64,000 bases of DNA from positions 408,873 to 472,872 of the forward strand of contig JADZEQ010000005.1 in assembly GCA_020850455.1 (NCBI GenBank). The letters run 5' to 3'. Source of the stretch: Sphingomonadaceae bacterium (GTDB lineage Bacteria; Pseudomonadota; Alphaproteobacteria; Sphingomonadales; Sphingomonadaceae). The position numbers and the translations under genes were made by a program. The first letter of the stretch is position 1, and every line of letters starts with the position of its first letter. The notes under the pieces are model-generated. The model had not been told where the DNA came from, searched no databases, and saw only the letters and a list, made by a program, of their open reading frames with translations. Positions 56,331-64,000 of this stretch are shown in pieces.

Positions 56331-57014
56331 ATGAGTAACAGGAGCATGTTTTCCCCAATGAATCCCTTTGACCATGGCGATTTCGCCGCGCCGATCCGCA
56401 ATGCGCTCGTCCCCATCGTTATCGAACAGTCGAGCCGTGGTGAGCGCAGCTTTGACATTTTTTCGCGAGTGCTGCGTGAGCGCATCGTCTTTGTGACGGG
56501 GGAAGTGGAGGATCAGATGGCCTCGCTCATCGTTGCGCAATTGCTGTTCCTCGAATCCGAAAATCCGACGCGCGATATCTTCATGTATATCAACTCGCCC
56601 GGCGGGGTGGTGACGGCTGGCATGGCGATCCACGACACGATGCAATATATCCGCCCGCGTGTTGGCACCGTGTGCATCGGGCAGGCGGCATCGATGGGCA
56701 GCTTTTTGCTCGCCGCCGGTGAACCGGGGATGCGCGTTGCTCTGTCCAACGCGCGGATCATGGTCCACCAGCCGTCGGGTGGTGCGCGGGGCATGGCGTC
56801 CGACATTGAAATCCAGGCTCGCGAAATCTTGCGCATCCGCAAACGGATGAATGATTTGTATGTCAAATATACCGGACAGGAGCTGGCGGCGGTTGAAAAG
56901 GCGATGGATCGCGACACATTTCTGGAGGCGGAGGAGGCAAAGGCCTTTGGCCTCGTCGATCAGGTGTTCGATAAGCGCCCGCAATCGACGGAGGAAGCGC
57001 CGGTCGCCAGTTGA
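56331..57014 (+). CDS. clpP: ATP-dependent Clp protease proteolytic subunit (canonical)
   Basis: About 227 residues; ATG 56346 or 56358 may be the real start. [56 protein letters not shown], nucleophile Ser in [14 protein letters not shown], His in [12 protein letters not shown], and [19 protein letters not shown] are all canonical. It forms the tetradecameric chamber fed by ClpX, encoded 104 bp downstream on the same strand. Confidence 0.97.
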   Translation: MSNRSMFSPMNPFDHGDFAAPIRNALVPIVIEQSSRGERSFDIFSRVLRERIVFVTGEVEDQMASLIVAQLLFLESENPTRDIFMYINSPGGVVTAGMAIHDTMQYIRPRVGTVCIGQAASMGSFLLAAGEPGMRVALSNARIMVHQPSGGARGMASDIEIQAREILRIRKRMNDLYVKYTGQELAAVEKAMDRDTFLEAEEAKAFGLVDQVFDKRPQSTEEAPVAS

Positions 57015-57118
57015 TGACCCCGTCACGCTTTATTCACCCAAAAGGTGCATTGTAAATTGATGCTTGCGCCTTAACATGGGCGACAGCGCCGGTAACGGCA
57101 CATTGATGATGGAAGATT

Positions 57119-58390
57119 ATGACCAAGCTTAGCGGTTCGGATAGCAAGAGCACGCTCTATTGCAGTTTCTGCGGCAAGTCGCAGCATGAGGTGCGCAAGC
57201 TGATTGCCGGGCCAACCGTCTTCATTTGCGATGAATGCGTCGAACTGTGCAACGATATCATCCGCGAAGAAGCCAAGAGCAGCGGCCCGGCGCGCAAGGG
57301 CGGCGGGGTGCCGACCCCGCGCGAAATCTGCGATGTGCTTGATGATTATGTCATCGGCCAATTCCCTGCCAAGCGGGTGCTGTCAGTCGCGGTGCACAAC
57401 CATTACAAGCGGCTCAACCATTCGGGTAAAGGCGATGATGTGGAATTGGCCAAGTCCAATATCCTGCTCGTCGGGCCGACCGGGTGCGGCAAGACTTTGC
57501 TGGCACAAACGCTGGCGCGCACCTTTGATGTGCCCTTTACCATGGCCGATGCGACCACGCTGACCGAAGCGGGCTATGTCGGTGAAGATGTTGAAAATAT
57601 TATCCTAAAATTGCTGCAAGCCGCCGACTATAATGTCGAAAAGGCACAGCGCGGCATCGTTTATATCGACGAAATCGACAAAATCAGCCGCAAGGCCGAA
57701 AATCCGTCGATTACCCGCGATGTTTCGGGTGAAGGGGTGCAGCAGGCCCTGCTCAAGATGATGGAAGGGACAGTTGCCTCCGTCCCGCCACAGGGGGGAC
57801 GCAAGCACCCGCAGCAGGAATTTTTGCAGGTCGATACGACCAACATTCTGTTTATCTGCGGCGGCGCATTTGCCGGTCTCGAAAAAATTATTGGCGATCG
57901 CTTGCAGGGCAAATCGATCGGCTTTGGTGCGCATGTCGCCGCGCCAGAGGAACGGCGCACGGGCGAAACCTTGCGGCAGGTGGAGCCTGAAGATTTGCTC
58001 AAATTCGGGCTGATACCTGAATTCGTCGGGCGCTTGCCGGTCATCGCAACGCTGGAGGATCTGGATGAGGCCGCGCTCGTCAAAATCCTCTCCGAACCCA
58101 AAAATGCGCTGGTCAAACAATATCGTAAATTGTTTGAGTTGGAAGAGGTTGGGCTGAACTTTACCGACGATGCCTTGTCGGCAATCGCGCGTAAGGCAAT
58201 CCAGCGCAAGACAGGCGCGCGCGGACTGCGCTCGATTGTCGAGGCTATTTTGCTCGACACGATGTTCGATCTGCCAACCTTTGACGGTGTTAGCGAAGTG
58301 GTGATTGATCGCGATGTTGTTGAAGGTCGCAAGGAACCGATTCGCGTCTTTGCCGAGCCGCAGCGTTTGGAAACCGGCGACGCGGCGTAA
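57119..58390 (+). CDS. clpX: ATP-dependent Clp protease ATP-binding subunit ClpX
   Basis: 423 residues. The N-terminal zinc-binding domain has four cysteines (C15, C18, C37, C40 in CSFCGKS and [10 protein letters not shown]). The AAA+ domain has Walker A GPTGCGKT, Walker B in [12 protein letters not shown], and [24 protein letters not shown]. It ends with the usual sensor-2 region ([19 protein letters not shown]). It unfolds substrates for ClpP. GGAAG precedes the start closely. Confidence 0.98.
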   Translation: MTKLSGSDSKSTLYCSFCGKSQHEVRKLIAGPTVFICDECVELCNDIIREEAKSSGPARKGGGVPTPREICDVLDDYVIGQFPAKRVLSVAVHNHYKRLNHSGKGDDVELAKSNILLVGPTGCGKTLLAQTLARTFDVPFTMADATTLTEAGYVGEDVENIILKLLQAADYNVEKAQRGIVYIDEIDKISRKAENPSITRDVSGEGVQQALLKMMEGTVASVPPQGGRKHPQQEFLQVDTTNILFICGGAFAGLEKIIGDRLQGKSIGFGAHVAAPEERRTGETLRQVEPEDLLKFGLIPEFVGRLPVIATLEDLDEAALVKILSEPKNALVKQYRKLFELEEVGLNFTDDALSAIARKAIQRKTGARGLRSIVEAILLDTMFDLPTFDGVSEVVIDRDVVEGRKEPIRVFAEPQRLETGDAA

Positions 58391-58756
58391 CACCGACTGC
58401 CCAAGCTGATATTGCGGCGATTTTTGCCGTATGTGGCATTTTTGCACCCTTGTCATATATTTGAAATATATATGTTTTATTGCTCCACTGGCATGCGGTA
58501 TGCAAATTTGCCGCAACGCACAAGGTGACGGCGCGCGCGTCGCCGCCTAAGGCTACATGCATGTAAATAAGGACGTCTGTTGCTTGGCTGCGCAGTTTGC
58601 GCGGGTCAGGGCGGAAGTCGCAAAATGGGGGAGGAAGCGGTTACCCGCCATCATGGCGTGGCATATCGCAGGTGCCCCGAAAAACTGGGAAGAGCGTGCC
58701 AAACATATGGGGCGCATTCGATTTGAACTTTTAGGCAAATCATCAGGGGATTGCAG
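58391..58756. other. Gene-free stretch between clpX and a TonB-dependent receptor
   Basis: 366 bp with no convincing gene; ORF 58557-58799 runs into the receptor and lacks support. The first part is AT-rich, with CATATATTTGAAATATATATG (58454-58474), a plausible promoter region. Further on are a hairpin GGTGACG/CGTCGCC (about 58524-58544) and a perfect 12-bp palindrome TACATGCATGTA (58554-58565). They could regulate the long leader of the receptor mRNA. Confidence 0.55.
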
Positions 58757-61700
58757 ATGCACCTTCGTTATTATCTCGCCGCCAGTGTCGCCGGACTGAC
58801 GCTGGCCACCGCGATTGCGACGCCAGCAGCGGCGCAGGAAACCACATCGGCGGTGCGTGGCACGGTCGAAGCCGATGGCGCGGTCGTCGCTGGGGCGGAA
58901 GTGACCATTACCCACCAGCCGTCGGGCACGACCCGGACGGTTACCACCGGCGCAGACGGCGGTTTTGCGGCCAATGGCTTGCGCGTCGGCGGTCCCTTTG
59001 TCGTAACGGTCAATGCGCCGGGCTTTGAACCGACCCGCATCACCGACCTGTTCCTGCAGGCTGGCCAACCATTCCGCCTGCCGGTGACGCTGCAAGCGAC
59101 CAGCGACATCGTCGTCACCGCCTCTGCCCTTGGTGGGGCGATCGAAACCTCCAACGGGCCGATCACCGCATTGGGCGCCGCGCAGATTGAAGGCGTTGCC
59201 TCCATCAACCGCGACATTCGCGACCTTGCCCGTCGTGACCCGCTAGCCACGATGGATCTGACCAACAGCCGCACGATTGAAATCGCCGGCAACAATGGTC
59301 GCCTCAACCGTTTTTCGGTCGATGGCGTGCAATTCAGCGATGATTTTGGTCTCAACAACGGCGGCCTGCCGACATCGCGCGGACCGGTGCCGTTCGATGC
59401 GATTGAACAATTTTCGGTCAAGACCGCGCCTTATGACGTTTCGGAAGGCGATTTTCAGGGCGGTGCGATCAACGTCGTGCTGCGTTCGGGCGGCAATCGT
59501 TTCCGTGGCCGCGGCTTTTTCAGCTACACCGATGACAGCCTGACCGGGGATACGACGCGCGGACGCAATATCGGCCTCGATTTTGATTCCAAGCAGTTCG
59601 GCGGTCATTTGTCGGGCCCGATCATCCGTGACCGTTTATTCTTTGCCTTCACCTATGAACGCACCGAGGAATCGCAACCTTTCGACAATGGCGTCGGCCC
59701 CGGTTTTGGTGGTCAGGTTCCCGGCATTACGCAGGCGAACATCGATACCGTCACGTCCATCGCGCAGAGCGTTTATGGCTATGACACGCTGGGTCAGCTG
59801 TCCAATGCGAATGAAAGCGACGAGAAATATGTCGCCAAGATCGACTGGAACATCAGCGACGATCATCGCGCATCCTTTACCTATATTCGCAACGTCGGGA
59901 CGCAGCAGTTCCAGCAGAATGTTTTTGTGACCTCACCCGCGGCATTGGGCCTTGCGTCCAACGGCTATGAACTGGCCGAAGAAGTGAATTCGGGCGTTTT
60001 CCAGCTCAATTCGCAATGGTCGGATGATTTTTCGACCGAATTGCGCGCCAGCTATCGCGACTATAACCGCGACCAGACCCCCTTTGGTGGCCGCGAATAT
60101 GGGCAGTTTGAAGTCTGCCTCGACCCCACCTCGGTTGGCAGTGGGACGAGCTGCGCCGGTTCGCGCATCTTTTTCGGGCCCGACGTGTCGCGTCAGTCGA
60201 ACGACCTCAATACCGAAAATCTGTCGATTGACCTTACTGCGCGGCTCGAAACGGGAGATCACAGCTTCCGCTTCATCGCCGGTTACACCGATGTGCGCAC
60301 CTTCAACCTGTTCCTTCAGCGTTCGCTGGGCGACCTATATTTCGACTCGATCGCCGATTTCCAAGCCCGCCGGGCCAACCGCCTGCGTTATGGCAATGCG
60401 GTGACGCTTGATCCCAATGATGCGGCGGCTTCGTTCAGCACGCAGAACTGGACCTTTGGCATTCAGGATGATTGGCAGGTTACCGACACGCTGCAGGTAA
60501 CGCTGGGTCTGCGGTATGATTTGTACAACAACAAAAATTACCCGCCGCTCAACCCCAATTTCCTTGCGCGTTATGGCTTTTCCAACCGGCAAAGCTTTAG
60601 CGGGCTAGGTGTCTTCCAGCCACGCTTTGGCTTTAACTGGCAGGCAACCGACCGCTTGATCGTGCGCGGCGGTGCGGGGATCTTCTCTGGCGGGACGCCC
60701 GATGTATTCCTGTCGAACAGCTTCTCCAACACCGGGTTGCTGACCAACGCCATCGACATTCGTCGCAATTCGTCGGCGGCCGGTTGCGATGTTACCGCGC
60801 CCAATGCCGCAGTGATTTGCAGCGGTGCGCTCAATAATGTCACCGGCAATTCGATCAGCACCGATGTGCAAAACTTCCTTGCGACCAACACCGGTTCGCT
60901 GGCGCTGGCCCCGACCAATGCCATCGACCCCAATTTGCAGATCGCCCGTAAGTTCAAGGCATCGCTGCAGGCCGATTATGACGCTGACCTCGGCCCGCTG
61001 GGTGACCATTGGCTGTTTGGTGCGCAGGTGCTTTATGACGAGAATATCCGTGGTTATACGTGGGTCGACATTCGTTCGGTACCGATTGGCACGCTGCCCG
61101 ATGGTCGCCCGCGTTACGGCCCCGTCGGTGGGGTGGCATCGACCAACCAGGATTTGCTGATGACCAACAGCCGTCGTGGCCGTGGTATTTTCGGGTCATT
61201 GCGTCTGGCGCATGATTTTGACTTTGGTCTGTCGATTGACGGCAGTTACACGCGTTCGGACGTGAAGGACGAAAATGCGCTGACGTCGGCAACCGCCGGT
61301 TCACTGTACAGCAACAACGCCTTCTTCGACCCCGGCCGCGCCGCTTATGGCACGTCGATCTATGAAATCCGCGATCAGTGGAAATTCAATATCGACTATC
61401 GTCATGAATTTTTTGGCGATCTGGAAACGCGCATCGGCCTGTTCGGGGAATATCGCACTGGCCGCCCATATTCGATCACCGGGCTTGACCGGTCGAGCGG
61501 GCGTCTGGCGACCTATGGCACGGTGGGTAATGGCGGGCGCGTCCTGCTCTACATCCCGGAAATGACTGACAGCCGCGTTGTCTTTGACAATGCGACCAGT
61601 CAGGCCAATTTCAACACGCTGGTGACCGCATTGGGGCTGGAGCAATATCGTGGTAGCGTTGTGCCCAAAAATTCGCAGCGCTCGCCCGATTTCTTCAAAA

Positions 61701-61987
61701 TCGACCTGCATTTCAGCCAGGAATTGCCGGTGCCGATGCTCGATTCAGGCCGTATCACCTTGTTTGCGGATGTGGAAAATGTCCTCAACCTGATCGACAG
61801 CGATTGGGGTTCATTGCGTCAGGTTGGCTTCCCCTACACATCGGCATTGGTTGAAGTAACTTGCGCTGCGACGTCGGGTACCAACTGCACCCAATATCGT
61901 TATTCGAACGTGGTGGCACCCAATGAATCGCTGTCCACGCGCGTGTCGCTCTATGGCATTCGCGTCGGCGTCCGCTTTAGCTTCTAA
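58757..61987 (+). CDS. Oar-like TonB-dependent receptor with N-terminal carboxypeptidase-regulatory domain
   Basis: About 1076 residues from ATG 58757, with AGGGGA about 6 nt upstream. A signal peptide (AASVAGLTLATAIATPAAAQ) is followed by an Ig-like CarboxypepD_reg domain (VRGTVEADGAVVAGAEVTIT, GADGGFAANGLRVGGPF), then a plug (SDIVVTASALGGAIETSNGPI, FSVDGVQFSDDFGLNNGG) and a large barrel ending GIRVGVRFSF. The Oar family in sphingomonads is tied to uptake of large or peptide-like substrates, but the ligand here is unknown. It is a single-gene unit with a long leader and a strong terminator. Confidence 0.9.
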   Translation: MHLRYYLAASVAGLTLATAIATPAAAQETTSAVRGTVEADGAVVAGAEVTITHQPSGTTRTVTTGADGGFAANGLRVGGPFVVTVNAPGFEPTRITDLFLQAGQPFRLPVTLQATSDIVVTASALGGAIETSNGPITALGAAQIEGVASINRDIRDLARRDPLATMDLTNSRTIEIAGNNGRLNRFSVDGVQFSDDFGLNNGGLPTSRGPVPFDAIEQFSVKTAPYDVSEGDFQGGAINVVLRSGGNRFRGRGFFSYTDDSLTGDTTRGRNIGLDFDSKQFGGHLSGPIIRDRLFFAFTYERTEESQPFDNGVGPGFGGQVPGITQANIDTVTSIAQSVYGYDTLGQLSNANESDEKYVAKIDWNISDDHRASFTYIRNVGTQQFQQNVFVTSPAALGLASNGYELAEEVNSGVFQLNSQWSDDFSTELRASYRDYNRDQTPFGGREYGQFEVCLDPTSVGSGTSCAGSRIFFGPDVSRQSNDLNTENLSIDLTARLETGDHSFRFIAGYTDVRTFNLFLQRSLGDLYFDSIADFQARRANRLRYGNAVTLDPNDAAASFSTQNWTFGIQDDWQVTDTLQVTLGLRYDLYNNKNYPPLNPNFLARYGFSNRQSFSGLGVFQPRFGFNWQATDRLIVRGGAGIFSGGTPDVFLSNSFSNTGLLTNAIDIRRNSSAAGCDVTAPNAAVICSGALNNVTGNSISTDVQNFLATNTGSLALAPTNAIDPNLQIARKFKASLQADYDADLGPLGDHWLFGAQVLYDENIRGYTWVDIRSVPIGTLPDGRPRYGPVGGVASTNQDLLMTNSRRGRGIFGSLRLAHDFDFGLSIDGSYTRSDVKDENALTSATAGSLYSNNAFFDPGRAAYGTSIYEIRDQWKFNIDYRHEFFGDLETRIGLFGEYRTGRPYSITGLDRSSGRLATYGTVGNGGRVLLYIPEMTDSRVVFDNATSQANFNTLVTALGLEQYRGSVVPKNSQRSPDFFKIDLHFSQELPVPMLDSGRITLFADVENVLNLIDSDWGSLRQVGFPYTSALVEVTCAATSGTNCTQYRYSNVVAPNESLSTRVSLYGIRVGVRFSF

Positions 61988-62011
61988 GCCGAAGCAATTT
62001 GAAAATGTTGG

Positions 62012-62047
62012 AGGGCGTGGGGGGCAACCCCCGCGCCCTTTCTCTTT
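62012..62047 (+). terminator. Rho-independent terminator after the Oar-like receptor
   Basis: A 12-bp stem (AGGGCGTGGGGG with CCCCCGCGCCCT, one wobble) with a GCAA tetraloop, followed by TTCTCTTT. It ends 4 bp before the stop of the convergent mtgA. Confidence 0.85.
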
Positions 62048-62050
62048 GAT

Positions 62051-62731
62051 TCAGCGCAAGCAACTATCCAGTCCGTCGCGTTCGACGACCTGCATGCGTG
62101 CGGAAATGCTGTTGCCATAGCGGCGGGTAAAGCCGCGCGGGGTGACGGCGCGCCGTTCCTTGGGCAGCGGCAGTACAGCGGCGATTCGCGCTGCCTCTTG
62201 CCGGGTCAGGCGGCTGGCATCATGGTGGAAATAGCGCACCGCGCCTGCATTGGCACCATAGGTGCCGATACCGGTTTCTGCGACGTTTAAATAGACTTCC
62301 ATGATGCGTTTTTTGCCCCAAATCCCCTCTATCAGCATGGTGAACCATGCTTCGGGCAATTTGCGCAGGGTGCGGCTGATCGCGCCGCTCCCTTGCCAGA
62401 GGAAGACATTTTTTGCGACCTGCTGGCTGATAGTGGAACCCCCGCGCAAGCGCCCATTTCCGGCCATCGAACGCAAGAGCGCGGCCCCCATCGCCTCTGT
62501 ATCAAAGCCGCGATGGCTACAAAATTTGGCATCCTCACCCGCGATGACTGCGCGCGCCATGTCCGGGTCCATATCTGACAGCGCCATCCAATCGCGCGTT
62601 GCGCCGCGACTGTCGGTCAACATGGTGATCGTCGTCGGGGGTGGCACCAGCGCATAAATCAGCACCCAAGCCAGCGACAGCCCAACGAACCAGAGCAAAG
62701 AGAGGAGGATGATGCGGAAAAAACGGCGCAC
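62051..62731 (-). CDS. mtgA: Monofunctional biosynthetic peptidoglycan transglycosylase
   Basis: 226 residues. One N-terminal transmembrane helix (IILLSLLWFVGLSLAWVLIYAL) precedes a GT51 domain with the catalytic Glu66 in AVIAGEDAKFCSHRGFD. GRLRGGSTISQQVAKNVFLW, RTLRKLPEAWFTMLIEGIWGKKRIMEVYLNVAETG and GANAGAVRYF follow. It polymerises lipid II glycan strands at the outer face of the inner membrane. No transpeptidase domain is present. It begins 5 bp after rpoH. Confidence 0.95.
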   Translation of the reverse strand: MRRFFRIILLSLLWFVGLSLAWVLIYALVPPPTTITMLTDSRGATRDWMALSDMDPDMARAVIAGEDAKFCSHRGFDTEAMGAALLRSMAGNGRLRGGSTISQQVAKNVFLWQGSGAISRTLRKLPEAWFTMLIEGIWGKKRIMEVYLNVAETGIGTYGANAGAVRYFHHDASRLTRQEAARIAAVLPLPKERRAVTPRGFTRRYGNSISARMQVVERDGLDSCLR

Positions 62732-62736
62732 GAGGG

Positions 62737-63666
62737 CTAGGGTGCGGGCAACAAGCGCCGTTCACCGGCAATCAGCAAAATCGCCTTTTGCAATTTTTCA
62801 AAGGCGCGCACCTCTATCTGGCGGATGCGCTCGCGCGACACACCATAAATGATGCTGAGGTCTTCGAGCGTCTTGGGCTCATCAATCAAGCGACGCTGGG
62901 TCAAAATGTCGCGTTCCCGGTCATTTAGCCGTGCCATTGCTTCGGCAAGCAGGGCGGCGCGGACATCGCGTTCCTCCGCCTCGGCGATGCGTTCGTCTTG
63001 CAATGCACCGTCATCTTCGAGCAAATCCTGCCACTGTGCATCGCCATCTTCGCGCATCGGTGCGTTGAGCGACGTATCACCGCCCAGCGCCATGCGCCGG
63101 TTCATCGAAATCACATCCTCTTCGCTCACCGACAGGTCGGTGGCGATGCGTTCGACATGTTCGGGCAGCAAATCGCCTTCTTCAAACGCTGCGAGGTTAT
63201 TTTTCATCCGGCGCAGGTTGAAAAACAGCTTTTTCTGCGCGGCGGTGGTCCCCAGTTTGACGAGGCTCCAGCTACGCAGAATAAATTCCTGCATCGACGC
63301 GCGAATCCACCACATGGCATAGGTGGCGAGACGGAAACCGCGATCAGGGTCAAATTTCTTCACCCCCTGCATCAGGCCAATATTCCCCTCAGCAATTAGT
63401 TCGCTGACCGGCAGGCCATAGCCGCGATAGCCCATGGCGATTTTGGCGACGAGGCGCAGGTGCGACGTCACCAATGCAGCGGCGGCGTCCTGATCCTGAT
63501 GTTCCTGATAACGTTTGGCGAGCATATATTCCTCCTCCGGTGTCAGGAGAGGGAATTTGCGGATTTCCGCTAGATAACGGTTAAGCCCCGCCTCCCCGCC
63601 GAGCGCGGGCATCACCGTGGGAACATTGCCTTCACTATGGCTGCCCTTTGGCATGATGCGATCCAT
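62737..63666 (-). CDS. rpoH: RNA polymerase heat-shock sigma factor RpoH
   Basis: 309 residues. Region 2 reads LVTSHLRLVAKIAMGYRGYGLPVSELIAEGNIGLMQGVKKFDPDRGFRLATYAMWWIRASMQEFI. The RpoH box QKKLFFNLRR (residues about 144-153) identifies sigma-32, and region 4 has LNDRERDILTQRRL and LSIIYGVSRERIRQIEVRAFEKL. AAAGGAT is immediately before the ATG, and an ATG four codons in is also possible. It sits between rluD and mtgA in one minus-strand operon. Confidence 0.96.
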   Translation of the reverse strand: MDRIMPKGSHSEGNVPTVMPALGGEAGLNRYLAEIRKFPLLTPEEEYMLAKRYQEHQDQDAAAALVTSHLRLVAKIAMGYRGYGLPVSELIAEGNIGLMQGVKKFDPDRGFRLATYAMWWIRASMQEFILRSWSLVKLGTTAAQKKLFFNLRRMKNNLAAFEEGDLLPEHVERIATDLSVSEEDVISMNRRMALGGDTSLNAPMREDGDAQWQDLLEDDGALQDERIAEAEERDVRAALLAEAMARLNDRERDILTQRRLIDEPKTLEDLSIIYGVSRERIRQIEVRAFEKLQKAILLIAGERRLLPAP

Positions 63667-63693
63667 ATCCTTTGTTGGGGGGGGAGGGCGTTA

Positions 63694-64000
63694 CTATATC
63701 GCCAGTGCGGTGAATAATTGCTGCATATCGTCGGGGCAATCGCTGTCAAAGGCAAGCTTTTTACCGCTAATGGGGTGCATAAACCCCAAATGGCGGGCGT
63801 GCAATGCCTGACGGTGAAAGCCCATGGCGCGCAACCGGGCGCTATGTGGCCCCTGACGGCCATAGAGCGGGTCGCCGAGCAGGGGATGGCCGCGGTGCGC
63901 CATATGGACGCGCACTTGGTGGGTGCGCCCGGTTTCCAGTCGGCATTCGACCATCGCAGCCCGGTCGAGCCGTTGGAGCATGCGAAAATGAGTGATCGCC
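63694..64000 (-). CDS. rluD: RluD-family 23S rRNA pseudouridine synthase, C-terminal part (cut by right edge)
   Basis: Only the last ~102 residues are in the window; the reading frame continues off the right edge through AITHFR. VECRLETGRTHQVRVHMAHRGHPLLGDPLYG and RQALHARHLGFMHPISGKKLAFDS are typical of the RluD/RluA family C-terminal half; the catalytic Asp lies outside the window. It is upstream of rpoH by 27 bp. RluC/RluA paralogues cannot be fully excluded from this part alone. Confidence 0.85.
   Translation of the reverse strand, partial: AITHFRMLQRLDRAAMVECRLETGRTHQVRVHMAHRGHPLLGDPLYGRQGPHSARLRAMGFHRQALHARHLGFMHPISGKKLAFDSDCPDDMQQLFTALAI

Noticed and set aside
58557-58799. 80-residue ORF in the clpX-receptor gap
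   Set aside because: Overlaps the receptor signal peptide in another frame, with no recognisable family.

Overview
The window looks like chromosomal DNA of a Sphingomonadales alphaproteobacterium. The evidence is a GC-rich composition, two TonB-dependent receptors, a fused EIIA-HPr-EI phosphotransferase protein, an alphaproteobacterial LexA box (GTTC-N7-GTTC) before recA, an RpoH-type sigma factor next to an RluD-type gene, and a GTA-type holin gene. The genus cannot be fixed from the sequence alone. There is no rRNA, CRISPR array, transposase, integrase or recognisable prophage. Most of the window is housekeeping DNA in short, tightly packed operons, with many TGATG and ATGA start/stop overlaps.

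Layout. 1-5.7 kb (minus strand) is the 5' part of a capsule or exopolysaccharide operon: polyprenyl-phosphate sugar transferase, asparagine-synthase-like amidotransferase, gmd, fcl, and a glycosyltransferase cut by the left edge. 5.7-9.9 kb holds a VWA protein and its MoxR-type AAA+ partner, separated by two opposite-strand genes (a small secreted protein and a soluble chemoreceptor). 9.9-12.7 kb has small conserved hypothetical genes and a four-gene YqjD/YqjE-like membrane-protein operon. 12.9-23.6 kb carries eno, two tandem TraB/GumN-family proteins, glyQ-glyS, a small membrane protein, ppdK and a DUF1214/DUF1254 pair. 23.7-26 kb has tRNA-Arg, an outer-membrane beta-barrel protein, a methyltransferase and a small secreted protein.

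26.1-38.5 kb is a complete N-acetylglucosamine/chitooligosaccharide utilisation locus. A GntR regulator, a SIS-family deaminase (NagB-II) and nagA run leftward. A TonB-dependent receptor, a GH20 hexosaminidase, EIIA-HPr-EI and an EIICB run rightward from a shared intergenic region. The inferred pathway is outer-membrane uptake, periplasmic hydrolysis, PTS import as GlcNAc-6-phosphate, deacetylation, then deamination to fructose-6-phosphate.

38.5-64 kb is core machinery: recA, alaS, a GTA-type holin, tRNA-Pro, yajC-secD-secF, an inactive-looking dihydroorotase homologue with pyrB, ruvX, a DUF3089 protein, gatCAB, tRNA-Leu, trigger factor with an unusual basic tail, a ClpP paralogue divergent from clpP-clpX, a large Oar-like TonB-dependent receptor, and rluD (cut by the right edge)-rpoH-mtgA.

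I found no convincing wholly undescribed multi-gene system. The best leads are smaller: a compositionally foreign in-frame tract inside glyS, the ClpP paralogue pair, a histone-H1-like tail on trigger factor, a second cysteine-less EIIB-like module on NagE, matched TTGG-N16-CCAA sites at the nag divergent promoter, and a perfect inverted repeat overlapping the ribosome binding site of the MoxR ATPase. All assignments come from reading the sequence and from recalled family features; no database search was run.
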